64,000 bases of DNA. It comes from Polytrichum commune (Eukaryota > Streptophyta > Polytrichopsida > Polytrichales > Polytrichaceae). The notes under the pieces are model-generated. The model was given only the letters and a program-made list of their open reading frames with translations. It was not told the origin of the DNA and did no database searches. The translations under genes were made by a program, and so were the position numbers. The stretch spans positions 36,102,527 through 36,166,526 of the forward strand of contig OX485808.1 of NCBI GenBank assembly GCA_950295325.1, in the 5' to 3' direction. Shown piece after piece: positions 49,862 to 62,449 of the stretch. How positions within the stretch are numbered: position 1 is the stretch's first letter; each line of letters starts with the position of its first letter.

Positions 49862-50529
49862 TTAATATTAGCTGCAGAAGCCAGATGATCTCAAAGAGGT
49901 TAACATCAACCTAGCTAGGCAATTGTCCTTCATCAGTGACACATATTTGGAAATCTACCATTTGGGTAGATTTACATATTTTCCAGTGACATATGATAAT
50001 TTCTCAGTGATGGCACATGTCAATGTGTCTAAGATTCATATCCTTGTGGTGAATCACATATAGTTTTAAGGATGCGAGTTTACAACATCATATGTTTACA
50101 TATGAATATGGGACAAATATTTCAAAGGGGACTCCCATCCCTCTCCGTGCGTTGTTCCTTGGATTGTTGCCTCCTGCAACCTTCCAATCTTGTTACCTCC
50201 CTAATGTTCATCTTCTACCTACTCATTTTTTATGGAGAAAAATCCAAACATGTGTGGTTGTCCCTTAAGGTTCCATGCAAGAGTTGTAAAACAAACAACA
50301 TGCACAACCAACGGTCGTTTTTACTATCGCAAATCCTACTCAACTTGCATAACCTACTGTCTTTTTGGCTATTGCAAACCCTACTCAACATGTCCTAATG
50401 ATAATCCAAGAAAGTAAGGGCAAAGAGCAAGATGTGGTCCCTTTGTGTAACAGTTTGTGGGGGAGTCTTTCAATACCACTACAGCAACCATGATTGATAC
50501 ATCAATAAAAAAACATGGTATGTTGACAT

Positions 50530-50682
50530 TACTACAAGCATATGAGTCCTAGTCAACTCATCTTGCCTTGGGCGAAAATCGTCACACATCATTCAAAACT
50601 CCTCAAATCTACCACTATGATAAATTTGCAAGAAAGCTCACCGACACAAGATGCATTGCCTAGGTCTCGTATACTTGTAGTG
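50530..50682. mobile_element. MITE with CACTACAAG-like termini, 153 bp
   Basis: Left end ACTACAAGCATATGAGTCCT and right end AGGTCTCGTATACTTGTAGT are imperfect inverses. It resembles 49380-49531 in length and layout. A diverged relative is at about 49912-50053. Confidence 0.65.
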
Positions 50683-51051
50683 CAAAGTGGACGCAGGTCA
50701 TAAAGTGGTTAGAATTTTCCAAATTGCAGCGGGAAGCGTCATGCATTGGTCACCATTTCCGAAAAGTGTCCGGTTTAGGCTCGCCTGCCTTTTAGCTTGA
50801 AAGGATTCGTACTCATGAAGCATTCACCACTAACATTTGACAATTTCGAGCAATTTGCAATTGGGTACCTGTGTTTCATAGTTGCTTGATGGAAGAATCA
50901 CACAACTTTTTTGTGTGAGATTTATTGTCATATAGCAAAAGTTCCCGAATTGGGTCACTCTTTTCCCCTTTTCTCTCTCTCTCTCTCTCTTTCTTTCAAA
51001 TCTCAACGATATGATTTTCTCTCCAAAGGAAGAATTTGGCATGATCCCTTA

Positions 51052-51190
51052 GGGCCACTTCACACTATGGCCAAGGGTCGAGAGGCCGTCGATTTCCACC
51101 AATCGGATTGCAAGAAACCAAGAATTCGGCCTCTCGACCCTTCACATTAGAGGCCAAAGTCCAAAGGCCGTCGCTTTCCAAAAGTATGCA
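51052..51190. mobile_element. Truncated Tourist-like element
   Basis: Starts GGGCCACTTCACACTATGGC and matches 55603-55740 closely (for example AGAGGCCGTCGATTTCCACC), then similarity ends. No right end was found. A (CT)n run lies just upstream at 50972-50991. Confidence 0.55.
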
Positions 51191-51851
51191 ACCCGGAGGC
51201 TGCTTTTTCTTAGTTGATTTGACACCGGAATAAGCTTTAACGAACCCGAATTAATCTAACCGAGGTCATTTGAGATGAATTGGCAAGAAACTTACAAGGG
51301 ATTAGGGTTTTATGCTAGATGGATGAGAGGTATGCTTGTAAACGATAATTCCTTCTTCTCACAGTAGGGTCCTCGACCTTTTTGATCGATTTCTAATCTA
51401 CTATCTTGGAATCAAGATTCTTTATTTTACAATGGGCTTTGATGAAGCCATTTCATGAGCTTTGTATCCAAGAGAGGGGACTAGAAAAGTTTATGAACCC
51501 GTTCTAAGGTTTTGAATTATTCATGAGCATTTCCACACAAATGAAAAGTTGTCTCCTAGTGGCACACAAATTCCCTAGGAATTAACCCTAGCCTCACTTT
51601 GAAATCCAAAAATCTAGCAACATCACATTCTTATGAATCTTCATGTGGCTTGGGGTCCTTGGCAAGTGGGGTGGAGGTTGTCCTTGGTCTAGTGGGTCTG
51701 GGGGGGTTGTCCGTGGTGGGTCTTGGTTGTGTTACTTTTACATGGCAGTGTTTCGCGTACGACGGGCCCCGCCTCCCCTTGAAGTGGACGCATCTTCCTT
51801 TGTTACTTAATTCATTGGCGTTGGCTTTTTGGCTATATATATATATATATA

Positions 51852-52233
51852 GCATATGGGTGTTATTCGGTTTATTTTTTTCATGTTATCCAACTCCGTG
51901 CATATCAGATTTACACGATGAAATATGTGTTGCATTAGCAGATGTACGGTGAATCATCAACAAAAATCGGATTGAAATTGGACCTCGTTTGATTTAGTTA
52001 ATTATGGTTATCGGAAGCATATAATTCTCGATTTTCAAAGCGAATACATACGTCATGTCAATTGTGTTCACAATATATTGAGTGTGGACTAAGTAATGAA
52101 ACATGAAGACGCATTTTTATCTCATTCTAAAATATGCCTTTATAATGTTTGTTCTTTGATCCTCACCAAACCACACACCAATCAAATATAGGGTGTCCGA
52201 TTAGGAACAATAATTGAATACAACACCCGCATA
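51852..52233. mobile_element. MITE-like element related to 901-1280
   Basis: Begins GCATATGGGTGTTATTCGGT next to an (AT)n tract and ends with the inverse CAACACCCGCATAC. The interior matches kinase intron 1 (GATTTACACGATGAAA; CTCACCAAACCACACACCAA). Confidence 0.6.
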
Positions 52234-52369
52234 CACCTTGTACAAACCAAAAGCATGGCATTCTTGCCATTTTAGAGTATATGGTGTTTGGGAAAATGTT
52301 AGCAACGAGCATTCCATGGTTGGAAAAGTGTATGTGGTGGTTCCACGAGTACCCCCCATCACTACCCAG

Positions 52370-52698
52370 ACACTACTAATGGAATCTGCCATGCAATTTG
52401 TCCTGAAATTTGTCCTTATGGAAGAAAAAAAATTAAAAAAATCATGGTCTCCCGGAATTTGCGTCACGGCCACCTCTTGGAGGTGGGTCTGACACAAATT
52501 CCAGTAGACCATGCACCCTTATCCACAACTTGTCATGTAGGACTCCATGTAGACCTTTCATCCACGAACTTTTCTTTATGCCTTTAGGCCTTCACCTCCT
52601 AATATGAAGTGAACTTGGACGGTCTCTGCCTTTTCTACCAATGAGAGCTCGTACATTGCCATGGTCAGGGGCCTTCAGCCTTTTGTGTGAAGTGGCCC
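52370..52698. mobile_element. Tourist-like element, right part
   Basis: Matches the right-hand portion of 56767-57370 and ends TGTGTGAAGTGGCCC at 52698, followed by TAA. The left end is missing or diverged. Confidence 0.55.
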
Positions 52699-53232
52699 TA
52701 AGTTAACGAATGGAGCTCTTTATGAGTCCTTTATGACCTTTATATCTCCTCGCCCTGCATAGGAATCCATGGTTGGTTGAAGGGATTGGCTGAACGGAAA
52801 GGCAAGGTGGCCTGCCACCAAAAAGCCAACTGACTCAGTCACAAGTTGCACGGCAAAATACTATTTTCATTAGGTTGAAAGAAAGTTACATCAGACACAC
52901 ACACATAGAGAGACGGAGAGATCATATCCAAGCGTGCCTTTCATCCATCCATCAATCATGAAAGGGCGAAATAGTGTGCATCCTAGAGGTTGTTTTTTTA
53001 AGTTGAAACAACATCATAATTAGTTTGAAAGACTCCAAGTTGTTCTTCTTGGGGTCATTTGAGATGAATTTGGGTACACATCTATAGGGGGTCGAGTTCT
53101 GACGTTGGATGAATTCAAGGGTCTTTTTGAATAGGATAGTTTCAATGTCAAATCAACTAGAAAAAATAAGATACATATTATTTTAGAGCTTTTCATGTGG
53201 GATGGGTGCTCTCTCTCTCTCTCTCTCTCTCA

Positions 53233-53700
53233 AATGGCTTGCTTAGGGTTGGTTTCCATGTAGGCCACTCACCCACCAAATTCTAGTGGAAATGTAGAAT
53301 CCACCGTGAATGGCTTGCTTAGGGTTGGTTTCCATGTAGGCTACTCGCCCACCAAATTCTAGTGAAAATGTAGAATCCACCGTGAATGGCTTCCTTAGGG
53401 TTGGTTTCCATGTAGGTTGCTCACCCACCAAATTCTAGTGAAAATGTAGATTCCACCATGAATGGCTCACTTAGGGTTGGTTTCCATGTAGGTTGCTCGC
53501 CCACCAAATTCTAATGAAAATGTAGATTCCATCCTGAATGGCTTACTTAGGGTAAGTGAGCCATTCATAGTGGAATCTACATGTTCACTAGAATTTGGTG
53601 GGTGAGCAGCCTACATGGAAACCAACCCTAAGTGAGCCATTCATGGTGGAATCTCTATTTTCATTAGAATTTGATGGGCAAGCAACCTACATGGATGTAA
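53233..53700. repeat. Palindromic 76-bp satellite array
   Basis: Four direct units of 76 bp start at AATGGCTTGCTTAGGG (53233, 53309, 53385, 53461), with a partial fifth at 53537. After a turn at about 53552 the same unit continues inverted for nearly two copies (TAAGTGAGCCATTCATAGTG...). A (CT)n microsatellite abuts the left edge (53209-53231). Confidence 0.88.
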
Positions 53701-54743
53701 ATGCCTAATATGCACATATCGAAATCCCGAACCATTCAATAAAATTGCTCACAATGGCCTTACGATATATATCATTGAATATGGGGATCTAGATGGATTG
53801 ATGTATCGTAGACGTGAGACATTTTCTACATAATGAATGAGTTTACATGCATGTCGCATATGTAACCAAAAGAGAGAGAGTAGGTTGTAATGATAATCTA
53901 TAGAAGTGCATAAGTCCATCCATCATTTCATGGATGATTGGTGCCTATTCAAAAGGCCAACGCTACATTTCTTGCTCTTGGGAGTTGGGTCCCCACCAAT
54001 CTTCTTACTAATGTAAAGGGCGTTACGTTATCACTTTAGGTGCTCAAAATAAGATGACGTTTGCATTGGTTATGGTAATCAATGCCGGACACATTATTTT
54101 GCGGAGGGTCACGCTAAAATGCCTACAACCCCGAAAACATCATGTCCATTAATTATTCACATAACACCACTTGTCAACATAAGTAAGTTCTTGGAAATAA
54201 AAAATTCTTGCATTTTGACATTTAGTATAAGAGTGAAAGGAGGCATAACACCCTATGTCACATCATGATTTATCATGATCAACATACGGCTGACATGCTC
54301 AATTTCATGCAGGTACTTGGATACAAGTGTTACTTTTATTATTATTAGGAGTGAGGAGCAAGGTGTGAAGTAAGTAGGCAAGTGACAACCTAAGGTTGGT
54401 CCACCATATTATGTGGGATACCCTCCACGTTCATGTGTAGTAATTAGTTATACCCATAATACAAGACACACACACACACTCTATTTTTATAGATAGATAA
54501 ACAACTAAGTCCAATGCAATTTTGAAACTCACTTCTAACATGAGTCTTTACTTTAGATTGATAGCATGTCAACAATTACCGTACGCTCAAGTTCTTTGCC
54601 TAGACTCAATTTCCACATCACATGATAACATATGACACTATTTGGCCATAAAAAAATATTTTTTACTTAACATGATATGTGTGTAAGGTTTGTGGTAACC
54701 TATACATAGGCTTCAATGGGTGAATGTTCACAACACCTACTAA
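53701..54743. other. Intergenic, nothing recognised
   Basis: No gene recognised; simple-sequence stretches only. Confidence 0.5.
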
Positions 54744-55188
54744 GGGGCGGTTTACACTATGGACCATGAAGTCGTCCCACGGCCGTCTAAGCGATGTGAT
54801 TGGACGTTGAAGTCGTCCCGGGACGACTTGGGTTTACACCAAGGAAAAAATGGTAGAGTGACCACGGAGGTTGAGGTCCACAAAATATTATTTTTTAAGC
54901 CTACTCTATCCACTGCCATGGTCCAACGGGTTTTCCGTTGGGACAAGCAAAAGAGGTGGTCCGGGAAAAAGAGCAAGGGCCCATGTCAGAAAAATGCCGT
55001 TTTAAGCCTTTTTGGTGCATGGTCATTCTTCATGGTCCACATTCGGTTTACACCTAGTGAAGGGCCCATGAACCATGAAAACTAATATTTTAGTAACTCG
55101 GACCATGGAAGTCGTCCCATGAAGTCGTCCCACGCAAAATAGGCCTCTTACGTGGGATGACTTCATGGTCCATAGTGTAAACCGCCCC
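54744..55188. mobile_element. Tourist-like MITE, 445 bp, well-preserved ends
   Basis: Near-perfect terminal inverted repeats of almost 40 bp start GGGGCGGTTTACACTATGG at each end and are flanked by TAA (54741-54743 and 55189-55191). Internally, AAGTCGTCCCACGG-like motifs repeat. It has no transposase. A different subfamily from the GGGCCACTTCACAC elements. Confidence 0.85.
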
Positions 55189-55329
55189 TAAGGGAGGGGA
55201 CCGAAGGAGGGGGAGAGTGAAAACAATTATTAATATTATATAGCCCAAAGTTTAGTTTTTTTTTTTTTTTTTTTTGGGTATCAACGAAACCTTAAATCAT
55301 GGCTAGAGGCCCCCAAACTCATCATATAG

Positions 55330-56240
55330 ATTTTGAAGTTAAATTGGAATGAATCAACAAACCGACCTACTCGAGAGACATGTTTTTACTAATTCCCCCT
55401 TATATAGGTGTTAAGAAACCAAACATATACAAAAACAAATGACACAATTGAATTGATGACCTTACAAACCATAAGTTGACATTGGAGCATGACTTAGATT
55501 GGGATGAATCAACATCATCTTTTTACTGATTTCCCCCTTATATAGGTGTGAAGTAACCAACCACACGCAAAAACAAGTGACCCAATTGAACCAGTGAACT
55601 TAGGGCCGCTTCACATTATGGCCAAAGGTCAAGAGGCCGTCAATTTCCACCAATCAGATTGCAAGAAACCCAGAATTCGGCCTCTCAACCCTTCACACTA
55701 GAGGCCAAAGTCCAAAGGCCGTCGCTCTCCAAAATGCCTACATGGCAATACTTTTTGACCAAGCTAACAAATTCTCAAACGAAGGTTGGGTCGGACAAGA
55801 ATGGATACCCAAACTATGGTCGAGAGGCCGTCGATTTTTTTTTCATCATTAAAAAAAACAAAAAACTAACAAGATTTGGGCCGTTAGATTGGAGAGGTTA
55901 TTTTAGGCAGGGAACAAAGTGGGATGCTCCTTCTTCCTTTGGGCTTAGCCTTAGGAGACTTCACACTATACCCACCCAAAGGCTCCAATTCCTATAATTT
56001 ATGGACTATTTTCAGCCCATTTCTTTGGACTCTCAACAAAAGTTGACCATTCGATCCCACACCCTCTCAACTTGGACGGCCATAGTGTGAAGCAACCCAT
56101 AAAGTTGGGATGAATCGACAACCAACCTAGGGGATGCATGTTTTAAATGCCCCCCCCCCTCCTTTATGTAGGGTGTTAAGAAACCAACCAAACAAACAAA
56201 GGACAAGTTCGCATGCAAATGAGCGTCGGTGACCTTAAAG
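55330..56240. repeat. About 150-bp repeat, three diverged units, split by a MITE
   Basis: The blocks GGATGAATCAACA, CCCCCTTATATAGGTG, AAGAAACCAA and GGTGACCTTA recur at 55345-55470, 55495-55600 and 56100-56240. The last two units are separated by the element at 55603-56098. Confidence 0.6.
55603..56098. mobile_element. Tourist-like MITE, 496 bp
   Basis: Starts GGGCCGCTTCACATTATGGC and ends GCCATAGTGTGAAGCAACCC. Flanks are TTA and ATA, one base apart. The left 135 bp match 51052-51190. Confidence 0.65.
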
Positions 56241-56739
56241 TCTAGTGCACGTGACATCAGCCACTGAGCGTCGTCCCTCGGCCCCGTCCTAGAAATAGCT
56301 GCATTATTATGCTTCCCCGATGCATATCTTCGATCTTTGGGGCTCGATTTGATTCATGGCTCAAGTCTCGAGTCGAGGAGAAGCAAGGCTCCTCCCTCGT
56401 GACCGATCCATCCATCAAGCCCAACCTCGTGACCCTTCCTTGTCTTGCCACGTCATTTCATGTGATAATTGGGCACTAGATGACACGTCCCGAGAATTTC
56501 ACAACACCTCCAAAAGATTGCGGTCCAAATTTAATGATCGTCGGTTGGGTTTTCTTTTAATAATAGCAATGCATAGGAAGTAGGGGGGTGAGTGAATTCT
56601 GGGGGACATTAAGTTCCCATGAGACACCGGGGTTTGTGTTTTTAGATGTTGGAAGCCTTTTACTCTTTCATTGTCTTGGACATTCTAAGGCCAATTTTAT
56701 CTTTCCTATGGAATGCCACGGTTAAGGGGAGGCCCAGTT

Positions 56740-57549
56740 GGCTGGGGAGGTGTTTGAGCATAATCAGGGCCACTTCACACATGAGCCATGAGCCGTGACC
56801 TTGTAATGGTGAGGGCCCTTGACGCTCATCCAAAGGCCGTACCATGGGTGTTGGGAAAGCCGTTTTATGTAGTCACGGGCTCTCAAGCTTAGTCTGGAGT
56901 GAGAATGGATCATGTTGCGGGACCGTTGCATATTTTGTTGGCGGGAAAAAAGAGGGGAGGATTTGGTTTAATATAGTATGTCTCAAACTCTATCAATTTA
57001 AGAGAATTATTTGGTGATGTTTGTCTATCATGGAATCTATCATGGAATCTCTTCTGGAATTTGCCATGCAATCTACCTTGAAATTTGTCCTGCAGGAAAA
57101 ATAATTTATAAAATCATGGTCTCCCGGAATTTGCGTTAAGCCCACCTCTTGGAGGTGGGCCTGGTGCAAATTTGGGTAGACCATGCACCCTTATCCACAA
57201 CCCGCCATGTAGGACTCCATGTAGACTTTTCATCCACAAACTTTTCTTTGGGCCTTTAGGCCTTCACCTCCTAGAGTGAAGTGAACTTGGACGGTCTCCG
57301 CCTTTTCAACCAATGAGAGCTCTTACATTGCCATGGTCATGGGCCTTCAACCTTGTGTGTGAAGTGGCCCTCAGTCGAGATCCTAGTGTTTCCAAGACCA
57401 ACCGGTTTTCAACATGTTGACATCTTTCAGTTTTTTTAATGTTAAACTTAGGAATATTCTACAATTTCTTTTAAATGGGTCGGTAAATATTCTTGAAGTC
57501 TTGAACTTGAACCAGTTGTTTCTCAAATTCAGACGGTTCATATGTAACT
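56740..57549 (+). repeat. Dispersed repeat copy interrupted by a Tourist-like MITE
   Basis: TTTGAGCATAATCA before the MITE and GTCGAGATCCTAGTG after it rebuild the boundary seen uninterrupted at 49690 (GGACATAATCGGTCGAGG). The remainder runs to GTTCATATGTAACT at 57549. Confidence 0.65.
56767..57370. mobile_element. Tourist-like MITE, 604 bp, uninterrupted
   Basis: Ends GGGCCACTTCACACATGAGC and TGTGTGAAGTGGCCC, flanked by TCA on both sides (56764-56766 and 57371-57373). It carries the intact sequence GACCTTGTAATGGTGAGG, the empty counterpart of the pogo-like insertion site at 12562-14305. Confidence 0.85.
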
Positions 57550-59436
57550 AACGTATGTGCACTCAAAACCATCACCCAACCTACAACCATCCCTATGTAC
57601 CACATACTTATGTTTGTTGCTTCCAAATGTATACATATTGTACATAGTGGTGGTTTTAGGTTCAGTGGTGGTTGTGGGTATATGTAGCACAACATGCGGT
57701 TCTCCCTATTCATGTGAGGCCACACACGTTTTGAAAACATTGGTTTACAAATGAGTTTGGTGGGCCAGAGTAAAAGAATTTTGGTTTGAACTTGTACATT
57801 TTTGTCTTGAGGAGGTTGGTTTTAGGGTGGGTCCCTCTTTGATTGGCTAGAATCACCCGTTTTGAACTCCGTTACAAGACGACAATTTTGTAAAGTTTGA
57901 AACCTTTGTTTTTGACCACTGATGAAAATGGATGTTTCTACCCAATATAAGAGGGACCAACATCAAAACCAAGCTCCTTAAGGTTAAGCATGTGTCAAGG
58001 TTAACATATTTATGCCTTGGCCCACCGAAGTCTGTTTCAAACCCGGCGTTTTCAAATGTGTGTGTCCACACTAGTTCACACATACTTATATTTTGAAACA
58101 ATTATTAGTCAACATGCACCTCTATCCGATTAGCTTAAATCTCCCATGATATGAAGCATAAGATTAGTACAACATGGTTTGCAAATCCAATTTGACACTG
58201 TAGCTAGAATACTCATCCTTTTTGGAGCTCATACGAATATCTTAATCATTATCAACATGAAGATTCTCATCTTCATTAAATGGTCATATAGGTCTCCCAA
58301 TTATGTTGACACCTGGACATAAACATATTTTAGCGCATTTTAAGCAAGTAGTCCAATCTCTTTCAATTACATTTTCTTTTTTTGGTATCCCGTTCTCGGA
58401 GCTGTTCCTACCCACAAACCACGCAGATATAGACGTCCGATCAAGAAATGTAACTGAATAAGGGTTGTCTACCGGTCTATAAATGTAAAGACATTTTGTA
58501 CTATGAAACATACATTCCCACAACTCTTTTATTATATGATTTCATGTGTGACAAGGAGGTTAGCCATGTAGCAAGAAGGTTGTTATAGGTTGAATGTTTT
58601 AGTAAGAGGGAGTGCATGCAAGAAAGATGTAAACGTGACATCTTCTTTGTTGTTCCGGGAATCATTGTGTAGAAGGTCCATGTTGCTCCTTGTTTATAGA
58701 TCATTGACATTGGACACAATCTTTAAAAAACCAAACTAGTGAAATGGAATTGCTTTGGAATGAAGCAAGTACAAAATTACAAGTGCCACCTTGTTCTTTA
58801 GTTTGGATGCATGAGTGGAACTTTTGCATGTGATAATTCTCCTAGTTACGTGTGTTATATGGGTTCCCATGAGTTGTCGTTGCATTTCGCTTTTCATATC
58901 TTATTCCACATTGATGGAGGACTATGAAAGAAATTGGACTATGCTCACCTCAAAACTTTTTCAGCTATGATTGTGAAGTGTACTTGAAAACAACCTTTGT
59001 CACCACCCGAGTCCAAATTATTGGTGGCTATTGCACTTCAAAATATAGACTTGCCATTGAAATTGGTTGGTGATCAACTGTATCCAATCCTTAGAGATAA
59101 CATATTGTGTAGGCTTACGTTCTTTCAACGTGGTTGAAAATGAGACACAATTTGTGTTGGAACGTTCTCCTTACAACTGGACATCAAAGAAAGAAAACAT
59201 TGTATTCCTGTATCAATATGCAAAATCAGGTTGTCTCAGGTCTTTCCACCGACTCAATCACCATAGTGATGTTAATCAATATTTAATTGCTATATGGAAA
59301 TTAGTTTAATTTTGCCTCCACCTTAATCTACTCCTGGTCCCATAAGCCGGTTGCTTCCATGACTTCAAAACCAACTTCAATTTATTGGAAGAAGGAGCCG
59401 TGCTAAATGTAATGCAAATTTAAATCAACTAAGAAA
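57550..59436. other. Intergenic with one MITE-like segment
   Basis: Segment 58140-58480 resembles the AAGGTAGACGTGCC family (GGTCATATAGGTCTCCCAAT...CAAATATAGACGTCCGAT-like blocks). No gene recognised elsewhere. Confidence 0.45.
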
Positions 59437-59571
59437 CACTACAAGCATATGATCCTGGGTAGTTATCCCATGTCACTGAAGTTTTGTCTTACGTCACTAG
59501 AAAATATGTATTTTGCTTGTTTCTTCCAATGACGCACGACCATTGCCAAGGTCTCATAGCATGCCCGCACT
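59437..59571. mobile_element. CACTACAAG-family MITE, right end decayed
   Basis: Begins CACTACAAGCATATGATCCT. The right end AAGGTCTCATAGCATGC is a diverged inverse. It directly abuts the next MITE. Confidence 0.5.
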
Positions 59572-59798
59572 TACTACACAAAATATGATATTAGTGTGAC
59601 TTACTATTTGGAATTACACAATGCTATAATTGTCTACTATGCATCTCATTTTTTTACTAACCATGGTCGAATTGGTTGTTTGCACACTATAGAACATTAA
59701 CATCTTTACTTGGTAAAAACATACATTAACAGTGAAAAGATATAGGAACATGTAACTCCGAATAGTAAGTCACACTAAATATCATATTTTGTGTAGTG
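59572..59798. mobile_element. CACTACACC-family MITE, 227 bp
   Basis: TACTACACAAAATATGATAT at the left is inverted at the right as ATATCATATTTTGTGTAGTG. Closely related to 17930-18146. Confidence 0.7.
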
Positions 59799-62449
59799 TG
59801 AATGACCAGCAAACAACTCCTACCAACATGGGCCACTTTTAGCACCAATTTGGCCGTTGATGACTACTAAATGCAACCAAATGTTGGTAGGAACCGTTCA
59901 TTGGTGGTTCACACCAATAAACATGGGCATGCTATCATATGTTGGTAGTGAAAGAAAGCCCCCCTCCTCCCTAAGGAAAGGTGTTTGGAAAAGACAAAGA
60001 ATTGGGAAATATCTCTACATGGGAGAGCCAAAAGGTTGCCAATGGCAAATAAGCAAATTCATGTCAAGGGAGGGGGGGGGGGGTGGGTTGAAAGCTCAAA
60101 GAAGAGACTTGGAAACGGACGCAAAGGTTGCCTTAGTAAATGCAAAGACCCCCCCCAAAAAAACAAAGGCTAGGAAGTAGTGGGACCTATCCCTAAGCTT
60201 TAAGCTTATTACTAGGCCCTCCTAATCCCTTTCTATCTCTTACTATATCCACTTGACTCACCCCCCCCCCTCAACTAGCGCCCGAAAAGGTTCCACCAGA
60301 TTCTGCCCTCCCAAATGTACGCGATGTGATGATTCTCGCTCCTCTTGACCACCGCCACAGCTCATGTACACATGATGAACATTGGAGGATGTAAAGAGAA
60401 CAGTGATTATCTAGATATCCGGAGATATTTCAGCGAGAAAGGCCCAGCTACTGTAGCTTCCCGCTATGCTCGGTCAGTGGCTTGGGTCGGACCGGGTTGG
60501 GCCGGGCAGCTTGCATAAAAAGAATTCAATGCGATGGATGGGCCGTTTCTCATCCATCCACTGGCTTCTGGAGACGGGCATCCAAGGTGATTTGAGGTGC
60601 ACAGGGTAAAAAATAAAGGGTAAGCTGTTAAATATAACATTAACTCCGCCATGGCAAGGGTCAGGTTCATTGGACCATGGAATAAAGTGCCTTTGTTATG
60701 TGGGTTTCTCAAACAAAGCGGTAATATTCTGTTAATTATTGCTTAAACACTCACGATGACACTAAAAAACTTGGGTGAAGTTATATTCCTGGCACTAAAG
60801 ATAGGAAGCATTGGTCATCTTGACATTGTTTGAAAATACTATTCATAGCATCGATAATTACCGTATACACTGGAGCTATTCACAATATTCTTACTATTTA
60901 TACTGGCATTAGTTTCTTCATGTTTCTAAGTTTCGTCCGATGACGTAAGACATTGAGAGCTAAATATGGGAATTGGACTCACCCATCTATCTGGTTGAGT
61001 GAAATGCCTCCATACTGGATTCCTTACTTTGAATTATTTGAGAATATTCACAATATTCTTACTTGTTTTCTTTCTCCAAAAAGATCATGCGTTGTTCATC
61101 TGTTATAAAGCTAACAATGCAAGGCAAAGAAATCTATGAAACGGAAAGTTATAGTTTGTTAATTGTCTGAACACACTACACTGTTTCTTTCAACTAGTAA
61201 GGATTACCATTTGAGGTCACGAGATGCTATGGATTGTTACAAAGAATGTAGCTTTTTTAACATTAGTGTTGACTTGTACTTTATAAGATATACATATCTA
61301 TTTGTGTTGCACCGGTTGTACGTTTTATCATCATGTTTTGAGAAGAAGGGGGAAAACCAAAACAAAAACCAAAAAAAAAACACTCTTAAGACTATGTTAC
61401 TCCAAATGGTTATCCAGAACCCCATTTTTCCCGGTTACTAGTAATCACTTTGCTTTGGTGAAGTGAATCGATTTACACAATGGATATTTGCCTTCTAAGG
61501 TGCCAACTCCACTCTTTGTGGGCAAGAGATGGCACCCACTAGCTTTACATGGATGGAGTGTAGTCGTCTAAAAAGTGGCATCTGCCTCTAACCTCTCTTA
61601 TTAGGAGTAGCCAATGAGCTGCATTGTGAGCCATGAATGGAGCCTATCCTCCCATCCAAGGGCTCACATTGCTTAGGGTTTAGTTGGGTGGGATGAGTGG
61701 TGTCAGCACTTTCTCTTCCATTCTCCACCCCTACGGTTGCCATCCCTTGCTCTTACTTCTTGTATCATGTAGCCTCTTTATTCATGTAGTGTTGATTAGT
61801 GGCGCCATTTTTTATTTATTCTAGTGGAGTTTAGGAATTTTGGGTGCCAAATCTCAAGTTCCGGACTGGAATGCACTGGTGGTGCTTGAAGGTGCCAACC
61901 TCCCTCCCTACCTATTTGTACTTGTATGTTTGATTATATGAGTGATATTTCCAAGCAACGATGTTCGTTTTGGGTGTATCATCTTGTTTAAGTCATAACA
62001 TTACTCAGCTGATGAACCTTAAACATATGCTTTTAGCACTAGACCCACTTTTCCTAGGATATGAAACATGCAATTAGTGCAAGATGATTAACAAATCCAT
62101 ATGGAGGATGTAGCCACTCTCTTCATTATTTTTGGAACTCATATGGATACTTTATTCATTATTAAAGAAAAAGATTGTCATGCTCATTAAATGATCGTAT
62201 AGAGCCCATATACAACATGACATTACACATCTCATTGGTTGTGTTCAATGGGACCGTATATCACATGAACATGGTTCTTCTCTAATTTCAGAATGCCCCA
62301 ATTATAGGGGAATACTCGAATTCTATATTGTGAACTTTTCAATAAGCAACTGTAACTTGTCAGAAGCTTTTAATTGCAGCCTCTGTCTTTGGAAAGAGAC
62401 CATCATGTAGCTGCTTAGTAATGTTATGGATGTGCTCCAGCGTCATCCA
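59799..62449. other. Intergenic upstream of the right-hand gene
   Basis: Contains homopolymer runs (G at 60070, C at 60260), a partial MITE-like segment at 62030-62210, and no recognisable gene. Open frames at 59857-60180 and 60464-60712 lack domains. Confidence 0.45.

Noticed and set aside
53233-53700. CRISPR-like array of regular repeats
   Set aside because: Units are contiguous 76-bp copies without unique spacers, partly inverted, and the context is a plant genome.
59857-60180. 107-residue open frame with Gly- and Lys-rich sequence
   Set aside because: Its composition comes from a poly-G run and A-rich sequence; no domain or conserved motif.
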